Source: CAUZEO01 sp963578625 (GTDB lineage Bacteria > Verrucomicrobiota > Kiritimatiellia > SLOV01). Taken from it: DNA of 8,424 nucleotides. The stretch's first letter is position 1, and every line of letters begins with the position of its first letter. Of this stretch, positions 1-6,600 are shown piece by piece. A program made the translations under genes and the position numbers. The notes under the pieces are model-generated. The model worked only from the letters and a program-made list of their open reading frames with translations, ran no database searches and had not been told where the DNA came from. The stretch lies in contig CAUZEO010000232.1 in the NCBI GenBank assembly GCA_963578625.1, positions 1 to 8,424 of the forward strand. Direction: 5' to 3'.

Positions 1-806
1 AGGTCGTACTCGGCGCACAATTCGCATCCGCGGGCCCAACCCCAGTCGCCGAGGCAGAGCCTTGCCTCCTCCGGTGCGGATTCGCCATCGCGCCTCACGA
101 TCTGGAACGCCTTCTCCGCCTCTTCGTCACTTCGTTCCCGCCAGGACAAGGTTCGAACGTAAGCGTGCTGCGACTTCACCGCGATAGCGGTGGAAGCATG
201 CTTCTTGAACAGCGCGCTCATCGCCTCGCGAAGGCTTGACAGGTTCGTAGGGTCAATCCCCGTCTCCGTTGCCAACTCTTCCAATGCCGGCGTGCCGCAA
301 CAGAAATTGCGCCAAGACAAGTCGTAGAAAAAGAAGCCCGGACCCGATTCGTCCGGTTCGCAGGCCCAGCGTCCGTCGTCGGTTTGAATGTGGTCAAGGT
401 TTGCAAGATCCCGGAGAATGTGCAGGCGCTGGCCCGGTTGAACCCATTCGGCATTGCGGCCAGCCGCGCTCTCCACCGTATCGACCGTGATCTCGTCCAT
501 GCCGTAGAGGTGTTTCGCGGCCAATCGTACCGCTTCGCCGTATCCGGTGTGCTGAGACGCCTTCCATGCTTCCTCCACCGCCGCAAACCGGCCCCGGACA
601 TCGGGGTTGGAGGAATCCACCAACGCTTCGAGGGCAGATTGGGACACCCCGGCGGTCAAGAGGTCGCCGGACAGGTAATTCTCGAAGAGATTGCACAAGA
701 TGTCCGGATTCCGCTCCAGGTAAGGCTCTTCCCTGGCCATATGCTCATGGGAATCGCACAGCGGGGTCTCCTGTATGAATTGGCTTAGGTCAGTGGCAGC
801 TTCCAT
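1..806 (-). CDS. Amidohydrolase-superfamily protein, N-terminal part (gene runs off the left edge)
   Basis: The frame is open from an ATG at 806 to the window edge, giving 268 codons with no stop; the C-terminal part lies outside. I see a metal-binding HxH near the N-terminus (CDSHEHM, His20 and His22), YDLSWRNFCCGTP at about 161-173, and AIAVKSQHAYVRTLSW at about 208-222, whose Lys211 could be a metal-bridging lysine. A tryptophan-rich DWGWARGCELCAEY segment closes the visible part. These fit the TIM-barrel amidohydrolases related to uronate isomerase that are common in PVC-type bacteria; the substrate cannot be told. Members are usually about 400 residues, so roughly a third is missing. The frame stays open upstream to a TGA near 890, but 806 is the only ATG in that stretch; there is no good Shine-Dalgarno, only AAGGA about 14 bases away. 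The isomerase gene at 1582 may belong to the same sugar catabolism, but it is transcribed the other way. Confidence 0.75.
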   Translation of the reverse strand, partial: MEAATDLSQFIQETPLCDSHEHMAREEPYLERNPDILCNLFENYLSGDLLTAGVSQSALEALVDSSNPDVRGRFAAVEEAWKASQHTGYGEAVRLAAKHLYGMDEITVDTVESAAGRNAEWVQPGQRLHILRDLANLDHIQTDDGRWACEPDESGPGFFFYDLSWRNFCCGTPALEELATETGIDPTNLSSLREAMSALFKKHASTAIAVKSQHAYVRTLSWRERSDEEAEKAFQIVRRDGESAPEEARLCLGDWGWARGCELCAEYD

Positions 807-1082
807 GAGTTTCTCGATGATCCTTAGTTTTCGCCGAAATTTCCGATGCAGACTCGACCCCAATCCAAACCGAATTCCAAGGCCGAGTCAAAACCAATAT
901 TCCAACGCCAGGTAATTGACATACCAAACATGAAGACGGCGGCTTGTTTCGCCGAAGCAAGCGAAGCGCGAAGGCGGATCCCCGCCGTATTGAGAATGGA
1001 TGGATCATGAAAGGATCCCATCGGAGCGACAGCTTAAGCGCCATTCTTCACTGATCAGAAAAGCGCAACCACAATCAACCCT
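807..1082. other. Intergenic region between the amidohydrolase and AbrB-like genes
   Basis: No convincing gene lies here. The clearest structure is a nested inverted repeat: ACGGCGG (936-942) pairs with CCGCCGT (982-988), and just inside it CTTGTTTC (943-950) pairs with GAAGCAAG (954-961) across a 3-base loop with one G-T pair. A weak candidate promoter for the leftward amidohydrolase is TTGACT, 17 bases, TTGGAT on the minus strand (about 864-892). A 26-codon ATG frame from 930 has no ribosome binding site or recognisable similarity. Confidence 0.4.
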
Positions 1083-1111
1083 TTGACATCCCGAACTACG
1101 TAGTCTACTAT
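1083..1111 (+). promoter_or_regulatory. Sigma70-type promoter of the AbrB-like gene
   Basis: A perfect -35 box TTGACA (1083-1088) and a near-consensus -10 box TACTAT (1106-1111) are separated by exactly 17 bases. Transcription should start about 7 bases after the -10 box, at 1118-1120. The ATG is at 1120, so the mRNA would be leaderless or nearly so. No Shine-Dalgarno fits between the -10 box and the ATG. Confidence 0.75.
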
Positions 1112-1115
1112 GTAG
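1095..1115. promoter_or_regulatory. Double palindrome over the spacer and -10 box, probable operator
   Basis: ACTACGTAGT (1095-1104) is a perfect 10-base palindrome. It is followed without a gap by CTACTATGTAG (1105-1115), which has CTAC/GTAG arms around TAT. Together they cover the promoter spacer and the -10 box of the gene at 1120. Because that gene encodes an AbrB-type DNA-binding protein, the simplest reading is autorepression by a dimer or tetramer bound to the two half-similar sites. That is inference; the palindromes are directly visible. Confidence 0.6.
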
Positions 1116-1119
1116 CACC

Positions 1120-1308
1120 ATGAGGGCTAAAAAAACAAAAAGAAAACACGGAAGCGGGACGGAAGCTGTTCGAAAATTGTCTAAAACCGGCACGTATACC
1201 TACTACGTGACCATTCCCAAGTCAGAAATTGACGCACTGGGGTGGAAAGAGCGCCAATTGCTTAAAGTTCGCCGCAGTGGTTCACGAATCGTTATTGAAG
1301 ACGCCTGA
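1120..1308 (+). CDS. AbrB/MazE/SpoVT-family DNA-binding protein (swapped-hairpin domain)
   Basis: A 62-residue protein with a very basic N-terminal tail (about residues 1-20) followed by the AbrB swapped-hairpin signature: KLSKTGTYTYYVTIPKSEID, then LGW, ERQLLKVRR and a final IVIEDA strand. Antitoxin-type transcription factors of this fold dimerise and bind palindromic operators. The start at 1120 agrees with the promoter, which places the transcription start at or 1-2 bases before the ATG; no ribosome binding site precedes it, so leaderless translation is likely. No toxin gene (MazF, PemK, PIN or similar) is next to it on either strand: the amidohydrolase lies on one side and 270 bases of repeat-rich DNA on the other. 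It therefore reads as a solitary regulator or orphan antitoxin. Its regulon, other than probably itself, cannot be inferred. Confidence 0.85.
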   Translation: MRAKKTKRKHGSGTEAVRKLSKTGTYTYYVTIPKSEIDALGWKERQLLKVRRSGSRIVIEDA

Positions 1309-1322
1309 AAACGGATTGGCTT

Positions 1323-1389
1323 TCGGTGTGCGGTGTTCTGGTTTCAGTGCGGCCTCCGGCCTCGGTTTTCGGTTGTCGGTGTTCGGGGC
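1323..1389. repeat. Degenerate G-rich heptamer array (TCGGTGT-like)
   Basis: Units in exact 7-base register are TCGGTGT (1323), GCGGTGT (1330), TCTGGTT (1337) and TCAGTGC (1344). An 11-base GGCCTCCGGCC interruption follows, then TCGGTTT (1362), TCGGTTG (1369), TCGGTGT (1376) and TCGGGGC (1383). This is an eroded tandem heptamer array in intergenic DNA. It resembles in style the cleaner GATACCC/GGGTATC arrays at 1535 and 8391. Confidence 0.6.
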
Positions 1390-1398
1390 CGGAGTTTT
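1354..1398 (+). terminator. Terminator-like hairpin with a heptamer-repeat loop
   Basis: CTCCGGCC (1354-1361) pairs perfectly with GGCCGGAG (1387-1394) and is followed by TTTTC. It lies 46 bases after the AbrB-like stop codon, where a terminator would be expected. The 25-base loop is unusually long and consists mostly of TCGG-heptamers, so the stem may equally be part of the repeat. The T-run is short. Confidence 0.45.
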
Positions 1399-1534
1399 CA
1401 GAGATGACCGAATTGTACTCAGAAACAAGGATGGAGGTTGCTGTATTCCAACGCGTAATCCCCGCCGAAGGCTGAGATTTGGAAGTAAGAGTTAGGAGAT
1501 AAGATGGGATAAACAACTCAATCCACCAACAACC
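1390..1534. other. Intergenic stretch ahead of the isomerase gene
   Basis: No gene is supported here; frames on both strands give low-complexity peptides. The only structure I see is the word CCAACAACC at 1526-1534, which recurs at 1554-1562 so that it brackets the GATACCC array. No convincing -35/-10 pair for the downstream gene could be picked out. Confidence 0.35.
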
Positions 1535-1555
1535 GATACCCGATACCCGATACCC
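1535..1555 (+). repeat. Three tandem GATACCC heptamers
   Basis: Three perfect copies occur at 1535-1541, 1542-1548 and 1549-1555. They are bracketed by the direct repeat CCAACAACC (1526-1534 and 1554-1562). The array ends 26 bases before the isomerase ATG, so it probably lies in the 5' leader or core promoter of that gene. The same heptamer, in the same orientation relative to its gene, precedes the start codon at 8385. Confidence 0.85.
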
Positions 1556-1581
1556 AACAACCAGAAAAGAGGTCTCCAGCA

Positions 1582-2382
1582 ATGCCTAAATCGAAATCGT
1601 CGAAAATCGCCGCCATCCTCTACACCCTGAGGGATCATGCCGAAACCCCGGCCCAGGCGCTACGAACCCTGAAACGGGTACGCAAGATCGGGTACGAGAA
1701 TATCCAGATTGCAGGCGGGACGTTTGGCGCCATGGATCCTGCGGATATGCGCAAATTGGCCGACGATACCGGACTCCGCATTGTCGGTACGCATCTGGGT
1801 CTTGGAGATTTACAGGAAGATCTCGGCAGCGTAATAGACCGGGTTCACACCTACGGCTGCAAGTATACCACCCTATCCAGCTTTGCCCAGGGCAGCGGGA
1901 CAGCGGCCATCTGGAAGGCATTCGGCAAAGAGTGCAACCGTTTCGGGCGCCGCTTGAAGAAGGAAAAGATTCAACTCCAGTACCACAATCACGCTTTTGA
2001 GTTTGAAAAGCTCGGCGTTCGCGGCGGGAAGGGCGGAATTACACGATTTGATACCCTGATGCAGTCCAGTGATCCGAAGTATCTTCAGAGCGAGCTCGAC
2101 GTGGCCTGGGTGGCGCGCGGCGGATACGATCCGGCCGCGGTGCTCGCAACGGTGAAAGGCCGCGTGGACCAGGTTCACGCGAAGGATTGGGGCATGGTAA
2201 ACCAGGATCAGGTCTGGCGAGCGGTTGGCGAAGGCGGCCTGAACTGGAAGGCAATCATCAAGGCCGGAAAATCCGCGGGCGTCAAAATGTGGATCGTCGA
2301 GCAGGACACCTGCCCCATGACCAACGATCCGTTTAAGAGCATCGCCATCAGCTACGAAAACATGATGGAAATGCCGGTGTAG
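1582..2382 (+). CDS. Sugar phosphate isomerase/epimerase (xylose-isomerase-like TIM barrel)
   Basis: A 266-residue cytoplasmic protein covering the whole AP-endonuclease-2/xylose-isomerase-like barrel. Landmarks are IAAILYTLRD at the first strand (about 9-18), VGTHLGLGDL (68-77), the YHNHAFEFEK strand (134-143), SELDVAWVARGG (170-181), VHAKDWG (198-204), AVGEGGLNW (214-222) and the closing WIVEQD (237-242). Likely divalent-metal ligands, by analogy with D-tagatose 3-epimerase, are Glu140, Asp173, His199 and Glu240. Relatives isomerise, epimerise or dehydrate sugars and inositols; the substrate cannot be told. The start is supported by AGAGG at 1568-1572, 9 bases upstream of the ATG. There is no signal peptide, so it is cytoplasmic, and length is normal for the family. 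It is monocistronic by appearance, with a heptamer array just upstream and a hairpin directly after the TAG stop. Confidence 0.9.
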   Translation: MPKSKSSKIAAILYTLRDHAETPAQALRTLKRVRKIGYENIQIAGGTFGAMDPADMRKLADDTGLRIVGTHLGLGDLQEDLGSVIDRVHTYGCKYTTLSSFAQGSGTAAIWKAFGKECNRFGRRLKKEKIQLQYHNHAFEFEKLGVRGGKGGITRFDTLMQSSDPKYLQSELDVAWVARGGYDPAAVLATVKGRVDQVHAKDWGMVNQDQVWRAVGEGGLNWKAIIKAGKSAGVKMWIVEQDTCPMTNDPFKSIAISYENMMEMPV

Positions 2383-2415
2383 ACTCCGCTGTTTGTTTGG
2401 GGAGTGCGGAGTTTC
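2383..2415 (+). terminator. Hairpin immediately after the isomerase stop codon
   Basis: ACTCCGC (2383-2389) pairs perfectly with GCGGAGT (2406-2412) over a 16-base loop, starting on the base after the TAG, and is followed by TTCT. The position and stem suggest a terminator, but the T-run is poor. A smaller hairpin of similar composition, GCGAA (2424-2428) with TTCGC (2434-2438), follows. Confidence 0.5.
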
Positions 2416-2521
2416 TGTATCGGGCGAATTCACTTCGCAGATTGCCCCGAACTTTGCGCACAACCCCACCCATGGAATCCTCCCCATTCCGGGTCATTCA
2501 GCGACGCGATCGCGCAGCTGA

Positions 2522-2932
2522 ACGATCCGGTTACGTCACCAATTTTTATCGTTCGGGTGGTTTCGCGCCGACACGCCGTCAATCGTACGCCCCGCACAGG
2601 TCTTCAACGAAGGTCCGGGCGGCACCAAAAGTTATTCTCTCTATTCCGCGATCAACCAGAGACTGTCGCGCGACATCACGACCCTGCGCGAAAAGCTTTT
2701 AGCGTCAACCATAGAAGACGCAGTGCGGAACGATCTGATGAACCGCTTTCACGACCTCACGGCGATGCAGGATTCCCTCCCGATCACACCCACTGTCGGA
2801 TTCAAAGCCGTGCTGCAGATCCACACGCTGGAGGACTGGCTATAGAAAGTGCCCAAGGACCGCTCGGGCGCGGATAAAATACGAATCAAAGTACTGCGAA
2901 AACTAACAGCCCTGCAGAAACCCGCCCCGTAG
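2522..2932 (+). pseudogene. Decayed C-terminal remnant of an unidentified protein, interrupted by an amber codon
   Basis: One frame has clear protein character and GC-rich third positions: QVFNEGPGGTKSYSLY, INQRLSRDITTLREKLL, NDLMNRFHDLTAMQDSLP, VGFKAVLQIHTLEDWL. It then meets TAG (2843-2845) and carries on in the same frame as KVPKDRSGADKIRIKV, LRKLTALQKPAP, to a second TAG at 2930-2932. A C-to-T change of CAG (Gln) would explain the internal stop. The frame opens only after a TGA at 2519 and has no credible start codon or ribosome binding site. The 5' end is therefore missing or frameshifted, and the first ten or so codons may not belong. I do not recognise the family. A hairpin begins one base after the final stop. 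Confidence 0.55.
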
Positions 2933-2933
2933 C

Positions 2934-2949
2934 GCGGAATTCATTCCGC
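2934..2949. repeat. Short perfect hairpin GCGGAAT-TC-ATTCCGC
   Basis: Seven-base perfect arms with a two-base TC centre begin one base after the remnant's last stop codon. There is no T-run behind it, so it is a weak terminator candidate. It is the first of two hairpins of the same design within 43 bases and resembles dispersed intergenic hairpin words. Confidence 0.6.
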
Positions 2950-2960
2950 ATTTAGGAGTC

Positions 2961-2976
2961 GCTGACTTCAGTCCGC
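2961..2976. repeat. Second hairpin of the same design, GCTGACT-TC-AGTCCGC
   Basis: Seven-base arms with the same TC centre and one mismatched pair (T2963 against C2974). It shares arm length, TC centre and TCCGC end with the hairpin at 2934. The two look like related copies or a deliberate pair. Confidence 0.5.
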
Positions 2977-3155
2977 AGAGGGAAAAGTGTGAACAATGCT
3001 GGCTGGGACATTTCGCGACCAAAACAGCGTGGGGTTCGCCTTCGCTCAACTTCCTTCACTTCCAAGGAGAAAGCAGCAAAAAAAGTGGGGAAGAAACATA
3101 TGTTAGGATCACTTGTCACACAGCCGATACTTAACGGCGTCCTCCGCGACAATTT
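2977..3155. other. Gene-free stretch
   Basis: Short open frames on both strands here (for example about 2989-3207 on the plus strand) lack family features and good ribosome binding sites. The DNA is locally A-rich around 3065-3095. I see no RNA gene or promoter pair that I would defend. Confidence 0.3.
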
Positions 3156-3220
3156 TTTACCACGGAGTTCACTGAGCACACGGAGTAATCAACAATCCCC
3201 TCCGTGAGCTCCGGGGTAAA
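3156..3220. repeat. 21-base imperfect inverted repeat with CACGGAG words
   Basis: The arm at 3156-3176 (TTTACCACGGAGTTCACTGAG) matches the reverse complement of the arm at 3200-3220 at 18 of 21 positions, across a 23-base loop. The loop contains another CACGGAG (3179-3185) that can pair perfectly with CTCCGTG (3200-3206), giving an alternative, shorter hairpin. The word CACGGAG also occurs in the left arm, so direct and inverted copies are interleaved. This looks like a dispersed non-coding repeat of the REP or small-MITE type. No transposase is nearby. Confidence 0.65.
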
Positions 3221-3302
3221 TTTCGTTTGGTTGCGGCTTTGCTGCTCTATTCTGGTCTGGATGCGCTGGGTGATTTTGCTCTGTCGTGCGCATGCGTCGC
3301 CG

Positions 3303-3334
3303 AGCGGAAGTCTTGGCGACTTCCGCTACTTTTT
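3303..3334 (+). terminator. Strong terminator-like hairpin
   Basis: AGCGGAAGTC (3303-3312) pairs perfectly with GACTTCCGCT (3318-3327) over a TTGGC loop, followed by AC and five T residues (3330-3334). By form this is a Rho-independent terminator on the plus strand, but no intact plus-strand gene ends before it. Its GCGGAA/TTCCGC arms match those of the hairpin at 2934, so it may instead be a repeat copy or the terminator of the lost gene. Confidence 0.55.
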
Positions 3335-3339
3335 CGTAG

Positions 3340-3600
3340 CGTGCGTTACCCGATCAATTCTTCGTCACGAGCTCTCAGCGCTTCCAGGGGCTCTCCAAGC
3401 TGCTATTGAGCCTCTTCGGCTTCGGATTCGCTTACCTCACCAATGCTGAATTTGAGGTCGACGACCGCCTCGGTCATGCTTGCGATGAGCCGCCCGTCGG
3501 CCTATGGGGAACAGAAGGTTGTGTCAAAGGCAACGTCGACAGCGGCCGGATCAACGGCTTCGCAACCACTGCTCTCGCGACGAAAACATGTGATATGCGG
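3340..3600. pseudogene. Possible coding remnant, strand unresolved
   Basis: Two frames with the same codon boundaries but opposite strands both look protein-like. On the minus strand DVAFDTTFCSP, TAG (3502-3504), ADGRLIASMTEAVVDLKFSI, GEVSESEAEEAQ, TAG (3403-3405) and QLGEPLEALRARDEELIG run to a TAA at 3346-3348. On the plus strand a frame without stops runs from 3340 past 3613, reading QRFQGLSKLLLSLFGFG, NAEFEVDDRLGHACDEP and so on, but it would overlap the end of the large secreted-protein gene antisense. The minus reading as a twice-broken gene seems slightly more likely. Neither shows a known family, a start or a ribosome binding site. Confidence 0.25.
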
Positions 3601-3613
3601 GTTAGCAGTATCC

Positions 3614-6600
3614 TTACGGAAGTGTTGCCCGGTAGAAGCCGGTGGGTGAAGCGGTGTTGTGGTCGAAAAAGAATACCCCGTCCGGCGCCGCGAGGGCGGT
3701 CCCGATCGGCGCGAACCCGACGGTGGACGGCACATCGACCGAGAATTCGATGGTGTACGTCACGCCCGGCGACCCAAGGAAGCTGGGGCTGACGCCCGGA
3801 CCGGAAACCAGCGGCTCGATGCCCAGACCCTCAATGACGAGTTCGCCGCTGACTTTCAGGAGATCCAGGGCCAGGGACTCCAGGCTCGAATCCGCCTGGA
3901 TTCGAATGGTCAAGGTCAGCGAGTTGCCGCTCCCCGGGATCGGCGCACCGAATTCCTGGAAGGCAAGGCCAAGTACCGATCCGTCACCTACGCCGTCGCC
4001 GGTGGTGTCCTGGGCCATCGGCCGGCTGCCTTGAGTGGACGAATCCGATTCGAAACGGAGCAGGGCTTCGACGGGGCCGCCGTCAATCTGCGCTTCGACG
4101 AAGATGTGGTCCGTAAGATCGTAGGACGCGGGTTCTCCATCGCCGGCGGCGAATAACCCGCTGAACACGAGGCCGGTCGCCCCGGTGATATCGACATTGA
4201 AGGTGATCGTCTGCTCGGCGGCTCCGCCCCCGCCGCTGGTCGTGTCGTCCGTGTCTTCCGATGCAAAGATGCCCTGGTTGGACTGACCGTTATAGGTCCC
4301 GTCTTCCGGGTGCGAGAGGTCGGTGGTTTGATCGAAAATTCCCTGAGCCGAATCAAAAAACTGGCTGGAGAGGGCGTAGCGCACCCCGTTTCCGTTGTCT
4401 TCAAAATCCTCACATAAAAAGGTGGTGCCAACGATTCCAATGCCGTTCAGACTTACGTCGTACGTCGCTTCATCGCCATCATTATTGGTGATGCGGAGGG
4501 TGGTGGCGCGTAGTCGGAACGTGATGGGATTGAATCGCACCGTGACGGTATCAGAGGTGCCCGCGGGAATAGAAGTCGGGATCGGCCCCACCAGGCTGAA
4601 ATCACTCGAATCTCCGCCCACAAAGTCGATGCTGGAGATCCTGAGAGCGAAGCTGCCGTCGGTATTGTCGATGTTGAACGCCCGGTCTGTGGTACCGCCG
4701 GCAACGATCGTAAAGCTGAAGGGAGCCGCTGCGCTGCCGTCGGCGATCGAGGGATCGCCGATCATCCCGCCGTCGTGCACATCAATTTCCGGCGCGGTGG
4801 GATTGCCTTGCCCGATCACAGTGATGTCGTAGATATCCTCGTCGGCATCGTCGTTGACGATGCGCAGCGTGGTCATACGCTGGCCCAGCGATTGCGGGTC
4901 GAACCGCACCGTGATGGTGTCCGAGGCGCTGGGGGAAACAAAGGTTGGGAATCCGCCAACCAGCGAAAAGTCGCCGGGATTAATGCCGGTGAAAAATACG
5001 CTGCTGATATTGAGTATGTTCGCTCCCGTGGTGTTATCGATGTTGAACACCCGGTCGATGAAGCCAACGGACACGCTGGTGGAGCCGAAATCCGCCGCTG
5101 CGCCGCCATCGACGATCGATGGGGCGGTGATCAACAGTCCATCGTGCACGTCGATCTCGGGCACCTCCGAAGATGAAGAAGTAACCTTGATCAAATCGAG
5201 AGCCATCGACTCGAAACTTGAGTCCGCAAAAATTCGGATGGTCAGAGTCAGGCTGTTTCCGGTCCCTGAAATCTGCGCGGCGAAAGGCTTAAACTCCAGA
5301 CCGATAAACGTCCCATCCCCGGTCCCGTTGAAGTCGGTATCCTCGCGCAGGGATGCGCTGTTCAGGATTCCGTCCGATTCGAATTGCACCAGGGTCTGAA
5401 CCGGCTGGGCGTCGATCTGCACCTCCACGATCATGTGATCGACGGCGTCGTAGGAGGCCGGAGCTTCATCGCCCGCAGCGAACAGCCCGAAAAAATTCAG
5501 ATCCGTTGCACCGGCGATCGGGATGGTAAAGATGATGGTCTGCTCGTCGGCACCGCTCCCTCCGGTAGTTGTATCGTCCGTGTCTTCCGCCGCGAAAATT
5601 CCGAAACCGGATTGCCCGGTGTAGGTCCCGTCCTCGGCATGCGATAGATCGGTGGTCTGGTCGAAGATCCCTTCGGCCAAATTGAAGAACTGGCTGGAGA
5701 GTAAGTATCGGCTGCCGTTGCCGTCGGTCTCGAAATCTTCGCAGAGCAGGCTGAATGCACTGGGATCCGGGTTGACTACGTCAAAGGTGGTGCTCGGTCC
5801 GCCAGGGCTCGCAAGGTTACCCAGAACGTCGCCCGCGGTTCCGGAGGCGATAGAGATCCCCAGTGTCCCGGTGCCGGCAGTTCCACTGATCGTCACGGTA
5901 CGCTCGCTCGTACCCAAGCCGGTTACATTGACCGAACCCTTCGCGGTACCGGTCTGGTTCAGTGTAACGTCCCCGTTGTTCAGGGTGACCGAGGATGCCC
6001 CGGTGTAGGAGACGACGAAACTCACCGGACCTGACTTGGTTCTGTCGATGGAAGGCGGGCCGATGGCTACGGCCGGACCGGTGTTGTCCACAGTGAAGGT
6101 GGAACTGGGCCCCACCGCCGCCGGGTTTCCGACGCCGTCGGTAGCGCTACCCGCAGCGACGGTAATGCCGAGGGTGCCGTCACCGGTGATCCCAATGATT
6201 GTTACCGTACGGCTGGACGTACCCGACCCGGAGACCTTGACCGATCCGCTCGCGCTGCCGGTCGAGTTCAGCGTGATGTGGCCGTTGTTCAGGGTGACCG
6301 AGGACGCCCCGGTGTAGGATACGGTGTAGATCACCGGTCCGCCGCTGGTGGTGGCGGTTGACGGCGCGCTGATCGCAATGCCCGGTCCGGACTTGTCGAT
6401 GACCATCGTCTGGCCGCCGGTGAAAGGTTCATTGGTCAGGCCGGGCGTCAACCCGCTGTCGTTGCTCACATCCAGGCGCAGGGTGCCGTCGCCGGACCCG
6501 GTACTGGCGGTGACCCGCCACACCGTGCCCGCGCCCAGGTCGACCACCGACGTGATGGACTCGCCAGTGATGTTATTTCCGATATCCACCAGGCTCAAAT

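Noticed and set aside
930..1010. Short ATG frame of 26 codons (MKTAACFAEASE...).
   Set aside because: It lies in the inverted-repeat region, with no ribosome binding site and no recognisable family; it is probably chance.
807..1581. A toxin partner for the AbrB/MazE-like protein.
   Set aside because: Open frames on both sides (for example 790-1044 minus, 1229-1495 plus, 1292-1582 minus) are low-complexity or overlap repeats, and show no MazF, PIN, RelE or HipA features.
2404..2877. 157-codon plus-strand frame overlapping the remnant.
   Set aside because: Its translation is arginine-, histidine- and proline-rich with no domain character. The frame beginning after 2519 has the coherent protein sequence.
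2843..3504. All internal stops in the remnants (2843, 3403, 3502) are TAG, hinting at amber recoding.
   Set aside because: The intact isomerase and tail-collar genes end at TAG with no sensible continuation, so TAG is a stop here. CAG-to-TAG mutations explain the remnants.
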